DNA from: Coniella vitis | Lineage: Eukaryota > Ascomycota > Sordariomycetes > Diaporthales > Schizoparmaceae | Length of the DNA: 64,000 nucleotides | Direction of reading: 5' to 3' | Assembly: GCA_011317545.1 (NCBI GenBank) | Contig: WUJK01000013.1 | Span: forward strand, 124,001-188,000 | Part shown: positions 34,462 to 44,800 of the stretch, piece by piece | How the letters are laid out: each line of letters opens with the position of its first letter | Position numbering within the stretch: position 1 is the stretch's first letter | Notes under the pieces: generated by a model | Seen by the model: the letters and a program-made list of their open reading frames with translations, nothing else | Told to the model about the DNA's origin: nothing | Database searches by the model: none | Made by a program: the position numbers and the translations under genes

Positions 34462-36416
34462 ATGCCAACGTACTTTGGTTTAAAGGGCTCTGCCCTCGAG
34501 GCAGCCACAATATGGGCAGTCATTTTGCCAGCGTACCTCTTGTAAGACGCCCCCAAACATTCTAGGAATCCGATACTTCCTCCCCCCCCCTCCCTCTCTC
34601 CCTCAAATACTCTCTCGTCCATGTTATTAACGACAGCCCCAAAGGTTCGGATATAACAACGCAGTAGCAGGCGGCCTGCTCAGCCTGCCCTCGTGGACAA
34701 GCACGTTCCCGCGCATTGACACAGCCCACACCACGGGCGCCGAGAAAGCCGCCAACTCGCGCGTACAAGGCACAGTCGTGGCGCTCTACACCCTGGGCTG
34801 CTTCTTTGGCGCCCTCGACTGCGTCTGGCTCGGCGACAGGCTCGGCCGCAAGCGCACCATGCTGCTTGGCGCGGCCGTCAATGTCGTCGGCGCTGTGCTG
34901 CAGTCGACCTCCTTTTCGCTCGGCCAGCTCATCGCCGGCCGCCTCGTCTCGGGCTTTGGCATCGGCCACTTGACGGCCACGGCGCCCAACTGGCAGGCCG
35001 AGTGCTCGCGCGCTCACCACCGTGGGGCCGCCGTGCTGCTCGAGAGCGTCTTTATCAGCGCCGGTCTTGCGACGGCAGCGTGGATCTCGTTTGGTGTTTC
35101 GCATGCCACCGGCCCCGTCACGTGGCGCTTCCCCCTTGCGCTCTCTGCCTTTTGGTCCATCGTCATCCTGCTGACGCTTCCGCACATGCCCGAGTCGCCT
35201 CGCTGGCTCCTTGCAAAGGGCAAGATGGACGAGGCGCGGCGGACGCTGGCTGCGCTCCAGGGCGTCGAGCACGGCGATGCTGAGATTGCAGACCAAGTGG
35301 CTGAGATTGAGGAGTCGTTGGCCCTCGCAGGTCAGGCGAGGTTCAGTGACCTGTTGCACAACGGCGAGACGCGGCTCTTCCACAGGACATGTCTTGCTGC
35401 GGCTGGACAAATGTTTCAACAGGTAGGGGGGTCGTCGACTAACTTCTATATATCCTGGCGGCCTTGTGTGGGCGAAATCTTACTGACAAATGTCCTTTGC
35501 AACAACAGATGAGTGGCATCAATGCTCTCGCCTTTTACCAGGAAACCATCTTCGAATCCGACCTGGGCCTTCCAGCCCCAACCGCCCGCATCATCGCCGC
35601 GTCCGTGTTTACGTGGCAGACGCTCTGCTCGCCTGTGGGCGTGCTGACCGTCGATCGCTTTGGCCGGCGCAAGCTCATGCTCTTTTCTGCCCTCGGTATG
35701 GGCGTCTGTATGGCCGTGATTGCCGGCGGGTCCTCGCAGCCAGACAATGACTCTGCCATCGCGGCGGCGGCGGCCTTCATCTTCTTGTTCAGCTTCTTCT
35801 TCCCCACGGGCTTCCTGGGCTTGACCTTTCTCTATGCCGCCGAGATTTCGCCCTTGAGCCATCGGTCGAGTATCACTGCTATTTCGACGGGTTCGGCATG
35901 GCTCTTCAACTTTGCAAGTGGAACCTCTGGGGGGAAAGACGTCTTTTCTTTTTTTGTTGTTAGCTGCTGCTAATTGTGTGAATTTGGGAAATAGGTTGTA
36001 GCAGAAATCACACCAGTCGGGTTCTCTACTATCGGCTACAGGTATCCCATCGTTTATGCTTGTATCAACCTATTTCTGATCATGCCAGGTCAGCTTTTGC
36101 CACGGATTCTACCCAATCCTATTCTACAAAATTGTAAGGTGCATTCTGGAAAGTTCGCTGACAATTCAAATATAAAACAGCTGTTTATTTCCTCTTCCCC
36201 GAGACCAACGGGCGCCATCTAGAAGAAGTCGATCTCATCTTTACGCACTCCAAAAACATCCTGGACACAGTCGCCATCTCCAAGGAGCTTCCCCGAGGAG
36301 CAGCCAGTCGAGAAATGGAACGAGGCGGGGCGATGGAGGAGTCCGCAGAGAAGGATCCCAGAATGGAACCGATTGCTTCCCACCACAGTCATCCGACGGG
36401 GGCGAACGGGGGATGA
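34462..36416 (+). CDS. MFS transporter, sugar-porter type (529 aa), likely importer of the cluster
   Basis: Five exons: 34462-34541, 34645-35422, 35509-35917, 36002-36088, 36181-36416; 1590 bases. The short first exon is supported because it restores TM1: IWAVILPAYL-L-FGYNNAVAGGLL across the junction. Sugar-porter signatures: DRLGRKRTMLLG (loop 2-3), PESPRWLLAKGK (end of TM6), DRFGRRKLML (loop 8-9), AAEISPLSHR, and PETNGRHLEEVD after TM12. Twelve TM segments are expected in the plasma membrane. The GHLTATAPNWQAE block replaces the usual PxYxxE, close to fungal transporters of organic or aromatic acids. Divergence from the PrpD gene and position in the cluster suggest it imports a hydroxybenzoate or a related acid, driven by protons; a sugar substrate cannot be excluded. 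The GTGGAA donor at 35918 is non-canonical, but frame and TM continuity (FNFA-TEITPVGF) support it. Confidence 0.9.
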
Positions 36417-38002
36417 ATCTCGAGAGGGTTTGGGCAGGATTGTGTTGTTAAAATCATACGGAGAAGCGAAAAGGGAGGGAGAGAGGAAGAAAGAGGAAGC
36501 AAAACAGGGCCACCCCACGGAGGAGGGAAAGTGGGAAACAGGCAATATGGCTAGCCTAGCTGTATTCAACTGTAGTCAATGGTCAAATCACCGGCCTTGA
36601 GACCCTTCATTTCCCAGTCCTGCCAGTCCATCCGCTGCATCCATCAAGTCTGGGAAACCACCCGCGTCAAAGAAGACAGCGAGGTCATCCAACCCACAGA
36701 GGGGGGGGGGGGCGTGAAACCAATGCCATCCCGTCGTATACTCTCTGCAATCCATCTTGCCCGCCCCGTAGCTCCAAGTCGTTCCTAAGCATCTCTCTGC
36801 TGTCTTGCGTACATGATCCTCACCATAGGTGTAGCATATATACACCAAGTTTCTTCTAAAACCCTTCAGCTGGTTTTGCTGTATGCAGTTACACGGCCCG
36901 TGTGGGAATACTGGTGTTCACATGTACGTCAGCATCTTATAACAGACTTGTGGACGGATGATGCGTAGAGAAAATTTCTAGTATAGCCTTGTCGTCCATA
37001 ACATTGACATGTGCGGACAAGTAGTATGACAGCGGGTTTGGTCATACTTACAATGAGAGCAAACTTCTTATAAGCTGACTTACTTGACCGTCCCCAAGGT
37101 TCACAACCCAAATATCGGACGCATCTCGACCATCAGCCGTGCCCCCCTGGGCTTGAGGAGCAGAGACCCTGAATGCAGGTCCTAGCTGGAACTGGGGTGG
37201 TTTCTAGTTTCACCTCCTGCATTGACAATGTAATATGTAAATAGCATCGGCGTGAATGCGAGCCTTCCTCTCTCTCTCTCTCTCCGTCTCACGAAGTAGA
37301 CCGAGTCTGACACGGTGGATATTACAGACCTGCTGCGCGGGCCATGAACCAAAACCTCAATCCGAACGGTTCTCTCCATTTTCTGAAGCAGAAGCCCACT
37401 GTATCAAACAGAGGATACTTTTCTTATTCCTTAGCTTCCCCGCTGTCATCCTAGTCGTAGGATGGAGGGTCCAAAGTAGAAAGGGTACAATGAGCTGGCG
37501 GATTAAACAGTGATACTTGAGTGCTTACATTGGAATATCTTGCATATGACGGTCATCAACGCCACAAGGAAGGGGGGTCACCGGGCCCAGCGACCCGAAG
37601 CGAGACTGTGTTTCTATATCATCTCCTCGCTCGCACTCGTCCTACCGCCAGAGACCTCGTCAAGTGCGCGAAAAGCCTGACAGAGCCTTTAAGAAATAGT
37701 CCGAGGACAGTGGAACATGTTGAAGATGTAGAGATCAATGCACAGAGTATAAATATCTCAGTTGATGTTGCCATCTCGACAATTGAGGCTTTTTTGTGTC
37801 CTTGCATCTCAACGAGCCCTTCACATAAGTCTCTTCATTTGTTTCATTCTTCTAGCAGCCGGTCTGCATTGCAAATCCATCAACGTATTATATCCTACTT
37901 TTCCTATCTTCAACCTGCATATCGGTTCTCGTCCTAACCTACCATTCAACGAGACACCAAAAGTTCTTCTCCACAAACGGCTATATCAACATCTTTACCA
38001 CG
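36417..38002. other. Intergenic region
   Basis: Contains a G11 run near 36700 and a (CT)n run near 37266. No gene is supported. The last 300 bases are the likely promoter and leader of the secreted-protein gene. Confidence 0.45.
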
Positions 38003-38416
38003 ATGAAGACCACCACCTCCTTCAGCACCCTCCTGATGACGCTGATCGCCCTGGAAGGCGTCAGTGCAATCCCATTTACGCTGGAGAACGCCACAGCGCC
38101 CTCCACACCGTCCTTGAGCACACAACAGAAACGCCCTTTCCTCGGCCATTACTTTGGCCCTGGCCCAGTCATCAGTACTGGCCTTGACGGACAGAGCCCC
38201 AAGAGGACAATTGAGCCTCTGGAGGAAGGCCATGGCCCCGTTGTGCCCAGCCACCTGCTGACCCAGTCCCAGGTGGATAGTCTGAAGGCTTCTTCGGGTC
38301 TGCAGAAAGCTACGCGCTCGCACCAGCTGTTTGGCGAAGGGGGCGGTGACGGCGAGGGGCAGGGCAGGAAGGAGGTCCCGGAGAACGGGAGCTCGGGGGC
38401 TGCGTTTGCAGGGTAG
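38003..38416 (+). CDS. Small secreted protein with two Lys-Arg processing sites (137 aa)
   Basis: A single exon. Signal peptide 1-22 (hydrophobic FSTLLMTLIALEGVSA, cleavage before IPF). The mature part has no cysteine. Two Lys-Arg pairs occur, in STQQKR-PFLGHYFGPGP and GQSPKR-TIEPL, the kind cut by the Golgi protease Kex2, which would release a central peptide of about 22 residues rich in Gly and Pro. One N-glycosylation sequon (NAT) lies before the first site, and another (NGS) near the C-terminus. The tail is Gly/Glu/Ser-rich. No known family is recognised. The lack of cysteines and of repeated peptide copies argues against a typical effector or an alpha-pheromone precursor. It could be a processed secreted peptide precursor, but the low complexity makes even its coding status less certain than its neighbours. 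Confidence 0.65.
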   Translation: MKTTTSFSTLLMTLIALEGVSAIPFTLENATAPSTPSLSTQQKRPFLGHYFGPGPVISTGLDGQSPKRTIEPLEEGHGPVVPSHLLTQSQVDSLKASSGLQKATRSHQLFGEGGGDGEGQGRKEVPENGSSGAAFAG

Positions 38417-40777
38417 GCAGATTTGAGGAGAGCTTACCTACCTTGGCTCGCGTCTGATGCGTGTGGCAAGGGATACTGTGGCTGATGTGATGTGCCGGAG
38501 TGGCTCGCCGTGTCGGCTGTGGAAGAAGCCGCAGCAGTCACAGCAGCCAAAGGCAGGAGGACCCAAGGCAAAACGATAATAAAGTCACAGTAACGGAGGT
38601 CGCACTCGGATAAGAGAAGAAGGAAAGATGAGATGGGGTGCACTCGAATCTGGACCCTTATAGTGGCTGGATGTCTGTGACACCCGTATTCTTAGCGCTC
38701 GAATATGAAAAACTCCATACACGTGGACTGATCATTCTGTGCTTTTTCATACCATGTATTGAAACATTTCATCTGGGTTGCGCTTGCTAGATGATCTTGT
38801 GTAACTCCTCGGTTGCACCACCTGTCCACACCCAAGTCCAACCACCACTCCAGACGGTACATACTATCCATGGTAGCATCATTTTACGTTGGTATAAGCT
38901 CCAAAGCATGCATAGTGCGTACTATACATAGTATAGTATTCATTAATTCTCGGTGGAACCTTTGCCAAAAAAGGCTGAAATTACTTGGGACAGACAGGGC
39001 GGTCGCGGGCCGACCAGCACACAAGTGTGATTGCAGTGCACTTCTGGCCAAAAGTTGTGCTACAGCCATAAAAATAAGAGAGAGAAGAAGAAGAAGAAGA
39101 AGAAGAAAAGATAGCAGTGTCGTGACCAGTGCGTTCTTTTGCAGGCACAGACACATGTCCTTCTTTCTTCTGAAGACGGCTTATGCGAAACGTGCACGGT
39201 GCTGGGGTTCGGGAGGGTCTTTCTTTTTGCTTCTTCGGTCTATTTACGGAAAATGCCTTATCATGAATCTTATCAGCCAAAGTCGCCTTTTCCAACTTCA
39301 CAGCCACAGGGAGGCAGCTGAATCCTCGCCGCCGAGGCATTGGCAGCCTGTCAACTGGGGCCCAAAGCGGTCCTTTTCTCTGCAAATCCGCGCGTGGCAA
39401 GTGAGGCGGTGCATGACCAATGCGTATATTACTAATAAAGACCGCCCGTTACGAGCCACTCTGCCCCGCTCTTTTGCAACGTTCAATTGTGCGGAATATT
39501 CTTTTTTTTTTTTTTTGTTTTTTCCTTTTTTTCTTTTTTTCCTTTTTATTACCGCGGGATGATCTAATCGCCCAGGGCAGTGCTGCGATTCCACTGCCGA
39601 GCCAGTCGCTTTTGTGCGACAACCAAGCAAGTGGGGGGTGGCCGGGGCGGCCAGATGCGCGACAAAAAATCAAGGTGGCGGCCTCGCATGAAACAGTGGA
39701 GATGGTGCTGCAAAAGATGAAGTCATGAGCGCAAGGGGTCGAGATAAACTGCTTGTGTGCCTGCAAAGACTCGGCCTGGCCTGCCTGGGGGCACTCTGCT
39801 GTATCTGCTCTGACTCGCTCGGACTAGTTTGCTGGACAGCCTCGAGAGGAACGAGGAGGGAGTGTGGTGGGGCTTTTTCTTCTTTCTGTTACTATGGTAC
39901 TGGCATGGCATGGCAAGCCCCCGGACGGGGCCCGTCTGTCCTTGATTTTCATCGCAAGTTGTTATTGATGGATGGGTGGAGGGATATGGATGGGGTCCGC
40001 TGGCGCGACAGGAACCTCAGCGAGGCGTTGCACCAGAGAGAGCAAAGACTCGCCAATCATCTTGTCTTTTCGGCACATTACAGCAGTGGAAAAGGCTACT
40101 TTATTATGGAGACAACCAGTCAAGTACATCCGTCTGCGATCTGGTATCCTTGTCTACCTGTCTACATCGCAACAACGCGGCATCTCGGCCCCAATAGGCA
40201 GTACTTTATTTGCTTTTCGGTTTTTCATCCCAGCCATCGATAAATCCAGATACCATGGCACAGGATGGCACGATGGAACGCTGGAGCATTGCACATTGTA
40301 AGCCCAAACATCAGACCAATATATTATCCGCGCCCTCCCCGGGAAGGCCTCTGTTGCTTCTCTGCTCGAGGCCCCTCCGGTCATGACGATGCGACGATGC
40401 GCACTCGATAACCCAGGTCTCTTTGCATAAATTCGCACCCAACTTTAATCTGGCCGATTACGTCGTGGCACTTGCCGCCGTCACAATTGCTCCATCGCGA
40501 CATTTCTTGGCTCACCATCGCTGTCTTGGACACCTTCTTCCTCATTGTTGAGGTGTATTGGCGGCTTCTTTAAACAGCGTCAGCTCTCTCGGGCCGGCAG
40601 AGTACATGATACTGGGCTGGACATCTCACCTCAAGAAGGATCCCTCCCATCTGACACGCCCGAGCATTCCTACAGTCACCACATCAACAGCCAAACCCGC
40701 TCTTGCACCTATCACGCAATATCAGCAGCCATAGAATAGACACCTTCCACTCCCACACACCAGTCCACCGCCAAGCC
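38417..40777. other. Intergenic region, rich in homopolymer and GAA tracts
   Basis: Contains (GAA)8 at about 39084-39107 and long T runs at about 39500-39545. Open frames up to 249 codons exist at 38813-39562 but translate into repeat and promoter-like sequence. The last 400 bases are the promoter and leader of the 40778 gene. Confidence 0.45.
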
Positions 40778-41800
40778 ATGGCGATCAACATCGTCGCCAT
40801 CGCCACCGGCGCCTTCATGGGCCTGCTCGGCCTCGTCGCCATCGTCGCCTGCGTCCCACCCATCACCCGCTTCCTCGGCGATCTCTTTTGTTGTCCGTGG
40901 CGGCTGCCCTTCACCAAGAAAAAGCGCGCCAACGAGGACGAGGACGTGGATACAGACCAACTGCCCTATACCACGATGGAACCCAGGCCGGGCACGCCCG
41001 TGGACAATGAGGGTTACCACAGGACATCCATGGCTTACATGTCGGTATGTGATTGCTACCCCTTTTTTTTTTTTTTTGTCTTTGTCTTTTTTACTTTTTC
41101 CCCCTTGAGAAAACCTTCTTTCTTTTCATAGACACAAACTAACATTCTCCATCACACCCACAAGGCCGTCAGTGTCGTCGACCCCGAGACAGCAGCCATG
41201 GAGGAACTGCGCCGCAGCGCAGACATCCGCCGCTCCTACCAGTCCGCCAACAGGTACGACATTGTGCCCTACGACCACCGCGACCAGAGCCCGCCGCGCG
41301 TGCCCGAGCACCACCACATGATGGCCGAGCACAGCGGCACCCACCTCGACGTGCCGCAGCCGTACAGCTCGCCGCCTTCTGCACGCGAACCCTGGCGGGG
41401 CCCCTCGCCAGCAGCAGCAGCGTCGTCGTCGCATGTCTCGTTGGCGCGAAGCAGCAATTACCCGCCTAGCGTTGGCCAGACACAGAATCATGTGCATCAC
41501 CCTTACCAGCAGCAGCAGCAGCAGGATGTGGACGGGGCAGGCCGATACCCGGCAGATGGGTATGATTACTCAGCTGGAGACATTGGTGTGGCGGTCGGCC
41601 GGCCGCTGCCACAGCTGCCACAGCCCTCGCACGCTGCTGCCCAGGGCCCTGAAATGAGCATGCACCAAGATACAGCCGCCGGCCTCGCACCACAGTCTGT
41701 GACGGGTGTGTACGGGCCGCCCTTGACGGGAAGCAGCAGTAATATCAGCGCACGGTCGTACGGTGGCGGTTCGCAGCCGTCGGAGTGGACGAATGTATAA
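40778..41800 (+). CDS. Single-pass membrane protein with Pro/Gln/His-rich cytoplasmic tail (300 aa)
   Basis: Two exons, 40778-41044 and 41165-41800, separated by a 120-base intron (GTATGT, CACAAG); the junction is phase 0 (YMS-AVSVVD). One hydrophobic segment at residues 3-29 (INIVAIATGAFMGLLGLVAIVACV) is followed by a Cys pair and a basic stretch (FCCPWRLPFTKKKR), which suggests a signal-anchor with a cytoplasmic tail and possible palmitoylation. The tail contains acidic EDEDVD, then DPETAAMEELRRSADIRRSY, and a long disordered part rich in Pro, Ser, His and Gln with a five-to-six Gln run at about 41508-41524. The family is unknown to me. The organisation resembles fungal plasma-membrane adaptor or sensor proteins, but no domain supports a function. 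Confidence 0.75.
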
Positions 41801-43448
41801 AAGAAAAGGGCTGGGGGTCCCTCAATTGGAGAGAGGAGATGGATGGGTGAAGAGAGGGTGTCCTGCTGTTGAGCGATTTTGATTTTCCCTTTTTGCCTTC
41901 CTTTTTTTTTCTTCTTCTTTTTTTTTATGTATAAACTGATCCACAGCATCTGGCGTCCGTTGCTGTCATTGGGATCGGCTCAATTGTTCTCGTATATCAA
42001 CCTCAGTGTGTTTATAATGTATACGAAGGAAATGATTCGACGATATCACGAGGCGTTTACGGGCCAGTATTCGGATTAAAGAATCCAATGACTGGTCCAA
42101 ATCTTACTGTGCAGATTGCGTTTGCCTACTGCCACATGTGCCCTTTCTGCTCTTTTGGGAGTTTGCTTCTTTGCTAACCAGTAAGCATCTATCTACTTGG
42201 GAATTCCATCCTCTCTTTCCATACAAAGCATCCTTTCAAGACAATGCCCAGATGGTCTCTCAAACAAACAAACGAGCAAGCAATACTACACCCAATTTCC
42301 CAAGAGCCATCCTACAAGTCACTTTACTCCACACTCCCTCGGTTCGAGACCAGTCCCTAAAAGCTGTCTGTAAGTGAGCTTGCCCACCTCGCAAACCAAC
42401 ATGACTCGAAACAAGATCTATGGTGCAACCAACTATAACGGGGCGTTCATGAGACGATATGCAAAGTCCCATATGTTTGGACAGATAGACAGATGAACCA
42501 GGACGAAGCTCAAATGTTACAAAGCACAGCCACCAGGGGTGTTTTTGTGTTTCAGTGCAAAGTGCCTAGTGATGGTTTATACTGCCCTTTTTTTTTTCCT
42601 TTTTGAAAGCACGTGAGCACTCGAGGCCATGTACGGTACATGCTGTTGTTGCCCATCTATAGCTCTGCATGTAGTTAAGTGTCCAACAAGGCACACATTC
42701 ACACTATGGGAACACATGAGTAGAGCAAAGTGTCTCGATTATGCTAGTCCTGCTAAGCACACAGCTTGATTGTGTGTGTGTGTGTGTGCGTGCGGCTAGG
42801 CCAAGTCTTTCCGTAGACTTTGAATTGAACTGAACGAATGAATCAAGAGAAAAAGTGAGAAAGGTGCCTGTGGTCAAATCCCTCCACCCGACGCTCAAAG
42901 TCCTGATGCCCAGACGCCCCAAAGTCAACCCCCACCCCCAAGCTTGCTTGCTTGCGATCCGTCCTGGCCTCTCCATGCCATTGTGCGCCCATGCCATTGT
43001 GCGTGTCCAGACTATTGTGGCCAGATTCCATGTGGGGTTGCTTGTGCACAACCTCCAGTGGTCAACGGAAAAAGAAAAAAAGAAAAAAGAAAAAGGACAG
43101 GAGAGAGAACATGGGGCAAGGGAGAATAAAAGAAAAACCATCACCACACATCCTCCTCTGGTAGTGCCTGCAAAGGCGGGATAGGTAGAGGAACTACCGC
43201 CCACAGCTCTCGGCAAATGCCATGAACTATAGCCATCAGAACCTGCCATATGCAGTATACCACGCAGAGGGGTGGGGATAAAAGGAAAGGAAACATTGAC
43301 AGTTTAGAGAAAAGAACAGCAAAGAAAGAAAGAAAGAAAGAAAGAACCCCCACACCCCGAATCCACCCAAGATTCAACAACCACATGACCAAAATCGCGA
43401 CCTCCCATCTCCATAGCCGTGTTGCCGGCATTTGCCAGTCACCCAAGG
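41801..43448. other. Convergent intergenic region
   Basis: 3' ends of the 40778 gene (plus) and the 2EXR gene (minus). Simple repeats include (GT)n near 42775 and (AAAG)7 at 43318-43346. No gene is supported. Confidence 0.45.
43318..43346. repeat. (AAAG)7 tetranucleotide repeat
   Basis: A perfect short tandem tract just downstream of the 2EXR gene's stop codon. Confidence 0.9.
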
Positions 43449-44800
43449 TCAGGTGCGAGGGTAGGCAATCAAGAGGCTGCCTGAGACGGTTTCGCGTAGG
43501 TCACGATCCCAGTCGAACCGATCGACCGACGCATCGCTAAACAAGTCGTACTCGTAGATTGCGTTCTCAACGCAACTCTCGGCGCCCACTGAATCGGTCC
43601 AGGGGCTGTGGTCGCGGATGTACGACATGACGCTGCCATAGGTAGACGCTTGCTCAATGTAGCGGTACTTGGCGTCCGAGAAGGAGCGGATCACCTGGGA
43701 AGTACCGTTGCATTGAGGGATGCGGTAGTGGTACTGGTGGAGGATTTCTAGAAGCGCGGTGAGTTTCGCGGCAGCCATTAGCAAACAAAGGTGTAGGCAA
43801 AAGAAGAAGAAAAAGAGGGAAAATGAGCCGCAGAAACGGTCATTGCGTGCAAGCAAAACTCACTTTGGTAGCCTTCAGCAAATGCCTTCTCGCGCTTCAG
43901 GGTGGGGTGGACAATAATGTAAAACTCCTCGAGGTTGGGAAAGGCGGCCATGAACGTAGACAGCTCCTTGGCACAGAACTTGTGTTGGGGGCAATCGGTA
44001 GGGCCTGGGCCCAGAAACTCGCCATGCTCGTCCACCAACGGCGCCTCAATCTGAAGGTACCCACGAGCACCGGCAGGGCAGAGGAAGGGGCCGCCCGTAT
44101 CCGAATCCTCCATGGTCCGCTTCCAGTGGATGGCAATCTTGGTGATATCACGGACCTGTTCGGTCAGGGCGTCGAAGTGCGGCATCAGGGTCTCATTTTT
44201 AAGGAACTGGTCCCACCAGAACGGTTTGTCTGGACCAATGCCCTTGAACTCAAAAATAACAAGGTCGTCATCCAGGCTGAGGGCAACTGGGGCCCAACGA
44301 CCCTCGTCATTGTGTATGCACTTCTTGAAATGCTCCAGATTTTTGATGGTGATTTTACCAGCCACGACATTCCATGCCTCTTGGAAGGACTTGTTCTTGA
44401 GTGCAAAGAGCTTTTGCCACATGCGATAGCTTGAGTTGTCATGCTGGGCTGTCTTTGGCCCCACTCGGAATCGCCAGCGTACTGCTTCGTCGTCATAGGT
44501 GGAGCTGATATCGTCGTCGTCGTCGTCGCTAGGTAGCTTGTTCTTGTACTTGGCATCAAAACGACAATGTCCCTCCCCACATGGGTATTTGGGATCGAGA
44601 GATAGCACAAAAGTGTGGCAGGCGGGCAGGCCGAGGGCCTCAATCCAGACCATGGTTTGCACCTCGGGAGGAAGGTCGGGCAGGGGAAAGGTCACTGCAG
44701 CGACAGCCTGGTCCTGACTGGTGCCTATGGCCTGGTCCTGATTGGCATCTGTAGCCTTGGCCTTGCCTTTATCCTTGCTACAAGTAATAGGAGGCCTCAT
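43449..44800 (-). CDS. 2EXR-domain protein, fungal-specific (411 aa)
   Basis: Two exons, 44800-43864 and 43747-43449, with a 116-base intron (GTGAGT, CTTCTAG), 1236 bases. Residues 36-58 (VTFPLPDLPPEVQTMVWIEAL) match the F-x-F/L-x-x-LP-x-E-x-R/Q-x-x-IW-x-x-AL motif that defines the 2EXR domain, a family greatly expanded in Pezizomycotina whose molecular role is not established. The N-terminus is basic and Gln/Asp-repetitive. A DDDDDD run at about residues 92-97 comes from a TCG-type repeat. Downstream AAFPNLEEFYIIVHP is the usual LE-x-(F/L) strand found in these proteins. No signal peptide or membrane segment is present. Confidence 0.82.

Noticed and set aside
38813..39562. 249-codon open frame on the plus strand
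   Set aside because: Translation is driven by T-rich and GAA tracts, has no domain, and composition is that of an intergenic region.
42335..42365. GGTTCGAGACC, B-box-like
   Set aside because: No A box upstream and no cloverleaf folding seen.
42704..43249. 181-codon minus-strand frame
   Set aside because: Encodes homopolymer and repeat products (FFFFF, HTHTHT) and overlaps simple repeats; no domain and no splice partners.
43318..43346. Tandem repeat considered as a CRISPR-like array
   Set aside because: It is a simple tetranucleotide microsatellite without spacers; the organism is a fungus.
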